From an uncultured Synergistia bacterium (lineage in GTDB: Bacteria > Eremiobacterota > SpSt-956 > JAKJGF01), in the NCBI GenBank assembly GCA_937888925.1, contig CALARM010000798.1, positions 1 through 11,247 on the forward strand: 11,247 bases of DNA, written 5' to 3'. The position numbers and the translations under genes were made by a program. This document shows positions 7,283-11,247 of this stretch, piece after piece. The notes below the pieces were generated by a model. The model searched no databases. It worked only from the letters and a program-made list of their open reading frames with translations, and had not been told where the DNA came from. Position 1 is the stretch's first letter. Each line of letters starts with the position of its first letter.

Positions 7283-7303
7283 ATTTTGTTAACATTTTGT
7301 TAA
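7283..7303. repeat. Direct repeat ATTTTGTTAA x2, possible operator
   Basis: ATTTTGTTAA occurs at 7283-7292 and again at 7294-7303, an 11-bp period close to one helical turn. It lies just upstream of the candidate promoter of the protease/repeat operon. A regulator site is possible but AT-rich chance repetition cannot be excluded. The rest of the 253-bp gap between 7210 and 7462 holds the candidate promoter, the hairpin at 7373-7398 and a small palindrome TGACCG-CC-CGGTCA (7402-7415). Confidence 0.3.
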
Positions 7304-7372
7304 AAATATGTCACTATGGGAAAATTAAGGTCAGTGCAGTCATAAAAGGTAATTTATATGGGAAGGGTGAAA

Positions 7373-7398
7373 AGAGGGCGTTTTATTAAACGCCCTCT
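7373..7398 (-). terminator. Hairpin terminator after the adenosine-specific kinase gene
   Basis: AGAGGGCGTTT and AAACGCCCTCT form an 11-bp perfect stem around the loop TATT. On the minus strand the stem is followed by TTTT. It lies about 65 bp after the stop of the gene at 7463-7948 and before the promoter region of the protease operon, so it probably separates the two transcription units. The T run is short. Its core matches the palindrome at 1250-1274. Confidence 0.6.
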
Positions 7399-7462
7399 CT
7401 GTGACCGCCCGGTCATTGAAGTTTACCCGTTAAAATCATCGTGGTTAACTACTACTCACCAC

Positions 7463-7948
7463 TTACTTAACCTTATACCCTATCATTCTGAGGAAATCTT
7501 TTCTGTGTTCTATATCTTTTTCTGTTTCTATGCCTTTTGTTTTAAATCCGTCTATAACTCCCATTATTCCCCGTCCCTGTTCTGTTTCCGCAATAATTAC
7601 CTCTACGGGATTTGCAGTGGCGCAGTAGATTCTGCATACTTCGGGAACTCTTTTTACTGCTTCCATTATATTAATAGGAAAGGCATTTTTCATAAATATA
7701 ATAAAACTGTGTCCTGCAGAAAGTGACCATGCATTTTTCTTTGCCAGATCCATTAATTCCTCGTCATTACCGCTGAACCTTACGAGACAGTCAGCAGAAG
7801 CCTCACAGAAAGCTACTCCGAATTTTATACCGGGTACGGTAGTTATAAGTGCTTCATGAATATCTTCCACTGTTTTAATAAAATGGGACTGACCGAGGAT
7901 AAAGTTCATATCCTCAGGTTTTTCGATAGTTACTGTTTTGAATTCCAT
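7463..7948 (-). CDS. Adenosine-specific kinase (PF04008 family)
   Basis: 161 residues, the usual length of the family. Recognisable conserved blocks are [94 protein letters not shown] and [13 protein letters not shown] at the end. The family was characterised in archaea as a cytosolic small-molecule kinase acting on adenosine; its role in bacteria is less certain. I chose the ATG at 7946-7948 ([11 protein letters not shown]) because AAAGGAG lies 8 nt upstream and family members start here; the longer frame to 7972 would begin inside a heptamer array and run through the ribosome site. It follows the QueE-like gene by 57 bp and may share its transcript. Confidence 0.9.
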   Translation of the reverse strand: MEFKTVTIEKPEDMNFILGQSHFIKTVEDIHEALITTVPGIKFGVAFCEASADCLVRFSGNDEELMDLAKKNAWSLSAGHSFIIFMKNAFPINIMEAVKRVPEVCRIYCATANPVEVIIAETEQGRGIMGVIDGFKTKGIETEKDIEHRKDFLRMIGYKVK

Positions 7949-7956
7949 AGTTTTTA

Positions 7957-7963
7957 CTCCTTT
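7957..7963 (-). promoter_or_regulatory. Ribosome binding site that fixes the start at 7948
   Basis: The minus strand reads AAAGGAG, then 8 nt, then ATG. It supports the start at 7948 over the in-frame upstream start at 7972. Confidence 0.8.
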
Positions 7964-7969
7964 CTTTTT

Positions 7970-8011
7970 CACTGGTCACTGCTCACTGATAACTGATAAC
8001 TGTATTCACAC
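7970..8011 (-). repeat. 7-bp tandem array CACTGRT/AACTGAT
   Basis: Units are CACTGGT (7970-7976), CACTGCT, CACTGAT, AACTGAT and AACTGTA, then a degenerate TTCACAC containing the TGA stop (8006-8008) of the QueE-like gene. TGA triplets recur on the minus strand, in the sense of the gene just ended. The adenosine-kinase ribosome site follows directly. Confidence 0.85.
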
Positions 8012-8641
8012 TCCTTTTGCATCTGCACCCCATATGTATTTATGAAGCTGTAACTGAAATCTAACATTCAAATTATCTTCCATTATCCATTTTACAAGTG
8101 TTTTCGGTTCAAGTTTACCGCAGACAGAGGAAAATAATATATGTGATTTTTTATCCAGTTCATATTCCCTTATTTTTTCTATGGCCCACAGATAATCTCT
8201 TCTGTCTCCTATGACAAATTTTATTTCATCTTTACGTGAAAGTTTTTCTATATTTTCCCATTTCATTCTGTCACTCATTCCGCTGCCCGGACATTTTAGA
8301 TCCATTATAATAACTGCTTTCGAGGGAACTATACCTATATCCACTGAACCGTTTGTCTCTACAAGAACAGAAAATTTTTTTTTCAGTAATGTTTCTATTA
8401 GCAATGGTGTTTCTTTTTGAAGGAGTGGTTCTCCTCCTGTAATCTCTACGAGTTTTATGCCGGAGTTATCTATATTAGATATGATTGAAGAAATATTCAT
8501 TTCCTGTCCGTCATGGAATGCATAAGAGGTATCGCAGTAGGAACATTTGAGATTACATCCTGTAAGCCTTATGAAACAGCAGGGAAGACCTGCATAAGAA
8601 CTTTCACCCTGTATACTTTTGAATATTTCATTTATCACCAT
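8006..8641 (-). CDS. queE: 7-carboxy-7-deazaguanine synthase-like radical SAM protein (QueE)
   Basis: 211 residues from the ATG at 8639-8641. INEIFKSIQGE at the start, then GLPCCFIRLTGCNLKCSYCD with the radical-SAM CX3CX2C motif for the [4Fe-4S] cluster, and VEITGGEPLLQ with the SAM-binding GGEP. KFVIGDRRDYLWAIEKI and the length fit QueE. QueE converts 6-carboxy-tetrahydropterin to 7-carboxy-7-deazaguanine, the precursor of preQ0 and queuosine, in the cytosol. No other queuosine gene is in the window, so a role in another 7-deazaguanine pathway is open. A GTG start at 8653 adds four residues; I prefer ATG 8641 because family members begin close to INEIF and a weak GGTGA lies 8 nt upstream. 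The start region and stop both abut heptamer arrays. A peptide-modifying radical SAM enzyme is less likely given the QueE-specific N-terminus. Confidence 0.88.
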   Translation of the reverse strand: MVINEIFKSIQGESSYAGLPCCFIRLTGCNLKCSYCDTSYAFHDGQEMNISSIISNIDNSGIKLVEITGGEPLLQKETPLLIETLLKKKFSVLVETNGSVDIGIVPSKAVIIMDLKCPGSGMSDRMKWENIEKLSRKDEIKFVIGDRRDYLWAIEKIREYELDKKSHILFSSVCGKLEPKTLVKWIMEDNLNVRFQLQLHKYIWGADAKGV

Positions 8642-8650
8642 ATCATGCTT

Positions 8651-8699
8651 CACCCGTCACGCATCACGCGTTACGCGTCACGCATTACGCATTACGTTT
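8651..8699 (-). repeat. 7-bp tandem array TCACGCA/TTACGCG
   Basis: Units are CACCCGT (8651-8657), CACGCAT, CACGCGT, TACGCGT, CACGCAT, TACGCAT and TACGTTT. On the minus strand each boundary gives TGA or TAA. The kinase gene stop (TAA 8685-8687) is one of these, so its last residues RNA come from array sequence. The other end of the array supplies the weak ribosome site and the alternative GTG start of the QueE-like gene. Confidence 0.9.
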
Positions 8700-9836
8700 C
8701 ATTTCATCTTCCCAGGAATAGCTTTTACGAGGAGTTTTCGGTAAAAATATAATCACTTTTGTTCCTTTTTCTTCTTTACTTTCTACTTCTATATTGCCTC
8801 CATGCATGTCTATTATTTTTTTACAGAAGGAAAGACCAAGACCTGTCCCTCTTTCACTTCTCAGGCCTTTTCTGGAAACAAGAGGTGTGCCGAGGAATAT
8901 TTTATCCAGAAGGTTTTCCGGTATACCTATACCTGTGTCTGATACTGTAATAGATATTCCGGTATTATCCACTTCTTTTGCTGTAAGTTTAATCTGACCT
9001 CCTCTGGGGGTAAATTTAAAGGCATTATCTATGAGATTTTCTACAACTTCTACAAGCTTTTCACCATCACAGGTTATATTTAAATGTTCATCCAGAGAGG
9101 AAAGGAAATTTATCTTTTTTTCTGCCGCTTTTAATTCCGTATTTGATATACTTGGCGTGAGGATATTTTTCAGTTCTAATTCATTATATTGTAGTGGAAG
9201 TTTACCTTCCCTGTAAAAACTATCTTTCAGTAGATCGTCAAGCATGATAAGCATACGCTTACCCTGTTCTTCAATTATTTTGTAATATTCCATTTTTTCT
9301 TTTGCAGAAAGTTCTCTCGTGGCTAAAATGCTGGCAAAACCGAGTACTGAATTAAGGGGATTTTTAAGATTATGTATGATCATATCCAGGAATTTATTTT
9401 TCATTTCCTGAATACTTTTTAATTCTTCCAGCAGGATTTCTTTTTCTTTAATTATTCTTTCTTCTTCTTTTTTAAAATTTATTTCTCTTACTACTCTGTT
9501 TACTCTCTCAAGGAAATCGTCATTCTGGAATGGTTTTATAATAAAATCCTTTGCACCCAGCCTCAAAGCCTGAATTATTGTTTCTTCAGAACTGTGGGCA
9601 GTCATCACAATAACAGGCGGATGATCCGGTTTCTTCTGTAATTGTTCCATTATTAAAATACCGTTTGTATCAGGTAAAACCATATCAAGTAAGATTAACT
9701 CAGGTTTGTCTTTCTTTATTTTTTTTAATGCCTCTTCTCCGAATCTGGCCTGAATCACTTTATAATTACTTCTTTTCAGAGTCAGTTCCATTACCTTCAT
9801 CAATGTTATGTCATCTTCTACAACCAGTATTTTCAT
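8685..9836 (-). CDS. Receiver-histidine kinase hybrid signalling protein
   Basis: 383 residues, no membrane segment. Receiver domain 1-118 with acidic pocket EDD (7-9), phospho-acceptor Asp51, Thr79 and Lys101. A charged helical linker (120-145) leads to a HisKA dimerisation domain with FLDMIIHNLKNPLNSVLGF and phospho-His155. The HATPase domain follows with the N box ENLIDNAFKFTP (266-277), G1 box DTGIGIP (300-306) and G2 box GTGLGL (330-335). All catalytic residues look intact. With the receiver at the N-terminus and no sensor domain, it probably takes phosphate or a signal from another protein. ATG 9834-9836 has GGAG 8 nt upstream. It follows the Ser/Thr kinase-receiver gene by 98 bp, probably in one transcript, which suggests a shared pathway. 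Its C-terminus runs into a heptamer array. Confidence 0.93.
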   Translation of the reverse strand: MKILVVEDDITLMKVMELTLKRSNYKVIQARFGEEALKKIKKDKPELILLDMVLPDTNGILIMEQLQKKPDHPPVIVMTAHSSEETIIQALRLGAKDFIIKPFQNDDFLERVNRVVREINFKKEEERIIKEKEILLEELKSIQEMKNKFLDMIIHNLKNPLNSVLGFASILATRELSAKEKMEYYKIIEEQGKRMLIMLDDLLKDSFYREGKLPLQYNELELKNILTPSISNTELKAAEKKINFLSSLDEHLNITCDGEKLVEVVENLIDNAFKFTPRGGQIKLTAKEVDNTGISITVSDTGIGIPENLLDKIFLGTPLVSRKGLRSERGTGLGLSFCKKIIDMHGGNIEVESKEEKGTKVIIFLPKTPRKSYSWEDEMKRNA

Positions 9837-9934
9837 ACAAAAAGCTCCATAAATATTTCAAAATCTTCTACCTCTATCCTATTATTCCATATGTTCCGAT
9901 AAATTCCTTCCCATAACAGGTGAGACGTAAATTC

Positions 9935-9955
9935 TCACGACTCACGACTCACTAT
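9935..9955 (-). repeat. 7-bp tandem array TCACGAC at the kinase stop
   Basis: TCACGAC, TCACGAC and TCACTAT follow each other. On the minus strand they encode the last residues (VSRES) and the TGA stop of the Ser/Thr kinase-receiver gene. A small inverted repeat GTGAGA/TCTCAC (about 9921-9939) overlaps it. Coordinates may be off by one base. Confidence 0.65.
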
Positions 9956-11247
9956 TTCACTGATCAAAAGACTTGCCACTGTAGGTTCAATAGGTGAACC
10001 TCCATGATAGGCCTTTCTTATAGATTCCGCTATCTCATCCATATCTGTATTTTTTATTATATAACCTATTGCTCCTGCTTTAAAAGATTGGAGCACTATT
10101 TCTCTTGTACTTTCCAGAGCCGTCAACATAATTATTTTTGCTTTCGGAGCAATTTTCAATATTTCTTTTGTTGCCATTATGCCATCAACATCAGGCATAC
10201 TTATATCCATTAATGTTATATCAGGCAGAGTTATCATGTGTCTGAATTGTTCTATTGCATCTGCTCCGTTTACTGCTTCTCCTGCCAGTTCCATATCATC
10301 ACTGAGTTCCATGTATATTTTTAACATTTTTCTTATGATTTTATCATCTTCTACAAGAAATATTTTAATTCTTTTCTTTTTTACTTTTTTTTCTTCTATA
10401 ACAGGAGTTATAAACCTTTCTGATGTAATCGGTATTTTTTCAGCGGGATAATAATCAAGTCTTTTAGTTTCTCTTGGTATTCCGAGTGTATCTGCAAGGC
10501 GTATCAGTTCTTTTTTCATCTCAGCAACAGTATTATATCTCATATCTATATCTCTTTGCAGTGATTTTATTACAATTCTTTCCATATCTGGAGATATTTC
10601 TCTGTTAAGTTCTCTTATGGGAGCGAATTTAAAGGGTGTTCCCGGAGGTGCGCCTGTGAGTAAATGATGTAATGTTGCTCCCAGTGCATATATATCACTT
10701 CTTGGTTCTTCCCGTCCCGAATATTGTTCCGGTGGAGCATAACCCGGCGTTCCAAGAGCTTTTTCTCCGCCAAGAGGCCTTAAGTGTACCATCTGAGCAA
10801 GTCCGAAATCTATAAGCATCAGTTTCTGGTCACTTTTTCTGAGCATAATATTTGAAGGTTTTAAATCTCTGTATATAATAGGAGGTGATTGATTGTGGAG
10901 ATAACTGAGCACATCACATATTTCCAGTGCCCATGACATAACATCTTTTTCGGGAAGCCATGGGATTCCTTCCAGTTCCAGCACACTTTCCAGATCGTCT
11001 CCTTCTATATAATCCATGACCAGATAGTATTTACCGTCTTCATAGAAATAATCTATAACACGGGGAAGGCTCGGATGTCTGAGATTTGCCAGTAATTCCG
11101 CTTCTGCCTTGAAATTCTGGATTGTTGTGTCTCTGTCACCATCTGAATACATTTTTATAAGCAGTTCTTTTACGGCACACGTACTGTTAAGCCTCGTATC
11201 TTTTGCCATATATACACCTGACATACCGCCAACCTTGAGAGGAGAAA
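9935..11247 (-). CDS. Ser/Thr protein kinase with C-terminal receiver domain (5' partial)
   Basis: The frame is open to the right edge: codons before the ATG at 11224 read SPLKVGG, and with MSGVYMAKD they form the kinase glycine-rich loop, so the true start lies outside the window. Numbering from that Met: ATP-binding Lys in CAVKELL (19), catalytic loop IIYRDLKPSN (Asp120, Tyr replacing the usual His), DFG 139-141 and APPE (163-166) in the activation segment, as in bacterial Hanks-type kinases. After a linker (about 255-284), a receiver domain runs from 285 to 405 with EDD (292-294), Asp340, Thr369 and Lys391. The end, GGSPIEPTVASLL, resembles the linker before a NarL-type DNA-binding domain, but no helix-turn-helix follows. 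No membrane segment is visible. Ser/Thr phosphorylation linked to two-component signalling is inferred; the neighbouring hybrid histidine kinase is the obvious phosphodonor candidate. Confidence 0.93.
   Translation of the reverse strand, partial: SPLKVGGMSGVYMAKDTRLNSTCAVKELLIKMYSDGDRDTTIQNFKAEAELLANLRHPSLPRVIDYFYEDGKYYLVMDYIEGDDLESVLELEGIPWLPEKDVMSWALEICDVLSYLHNQSPPIIYRDLKPSNIMLRKSDQKLMLIDFGLAQMVHLRPLGGEKALGTPGYAPPEQYSGREEPRSDIYALGATLHHLLTGAPPGTPFKFAPIRELNREISPDMERIVIKSLQRDIDMRYNTVAEMKKELIRLADTLGIPRETKRLDYYPAEKIPITSERFITPVIEEKKVKKKRIKIFLVEDDKIIRKMLKIYMELSDDMELAGEAVNGADAIEQFRHMITLPDITLMDISMPDVDGIMATKEILKIAPKAKIIMLTALESTREIVLQSFKAGAIGYIIKNTDMDEIAESIRKAYHGGSPIEPTVASLLISEIVSRES

Noticed and set aside
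8006..8641. Radical SAM gene as a modifying enzyme for the Cys repeat peptides
   Set aside because: The N-terminus (INEIFKSIQGE) and overall pattern are those of QueE, there is no SPASM domain or precursor-recognition domain, and a terminator and promoter region separate it from the repeat operon.
8513..8752. Plus-strand frame reading RITRYASRITHY through the heptamer array
   Set aside because: It is translated array sequence antisense to the kinase and queE genes and has no support as a gene.
9834..9934. In-frame 33-codon continuation after the Ser/Thr kinase stop, suggesting readthrough, and a 5-codon ORF overlapping the next start
   Set aside because: The stop is part of an array, there is no readthrough context, and the continuation shows no recognisable domain; the 5-codon ORF has no close ribosome site.

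Overview
The window is an 11.2-kb piece of a low-GC, AT-rich bacterial genome. Every complete gene lies on the minus strand; only a 3' gene fragment at the left edge is on the plus strand. Clear Shine-Dalgarno sites (AAGGAG/GGAGGT, 7-8 nt before ATG) and ordinary codons indicate the standard bacterial code. Clostripain-type proteases, a Ser/Thr kinase fused to a receiver domain, an adenosine-specific kinase and heptanucleotide arrays next to stop codons suggest an uncultivated candidate-phylum bacterium. The sequence does not allow a firm taxonomic call.

Layout, read along the minus strand (right to left). (1) 11247-9935: Ser/Thr protein kinase with a C-terminal receiver domain, 5' end beyond the window. 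(2) 9836-8685: receiver domain fused to a histidine kinase, probably co-transcribed with (1). (3) 8641-8006: QueE-type radical SAM enzyme of 7-deazaguanine synthesis. (4) 7948-7463: adenosine-specific kinase (PF04008 type), followed by a hairpin terminator. (5) 7209-200: a likely four-gene operon with no close precedent that I know of. It encodes a C11 (clostripain-family) protease with hydrophobic C-terminal segments, a Cys/Lys repeat protein of 16 short units, a second C11 protease fused to a YidD domain and glycine-zipper segments, and a coiled-coil protein with a C-terminal domain resembling LmeA/DUF2993 lipid-binding proteins. (6) 1-95, plus strand: last 30 codons of an unidentified gene, convergent with the operon.

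The operon is the most interesting part. The repeat protein carries a Lys followed by Ala or Ser at the end of each 15-21-residue unit, and each unit holds a Cys. C11 proteases cut after basic residues, so one or both flanking proteases may cut the repeat protein into a set of small Cys-containing peptides. The YidD, glycine-zipper and lipid-binding-like parts suggest that the system acts at a membrane. This is inference from gene context and motif spacing; no homologous system is identified here.

A second theme is a family of 7-bp tandem arrays (CAGTGAG, TCACGCA, CTCACGA and variants) in the gaps after genes. In several cases the stop codon of the preceding gene lies inside the array. Because 7 is not a multiple of 3, such an array puts stops in all three frames of that strand.
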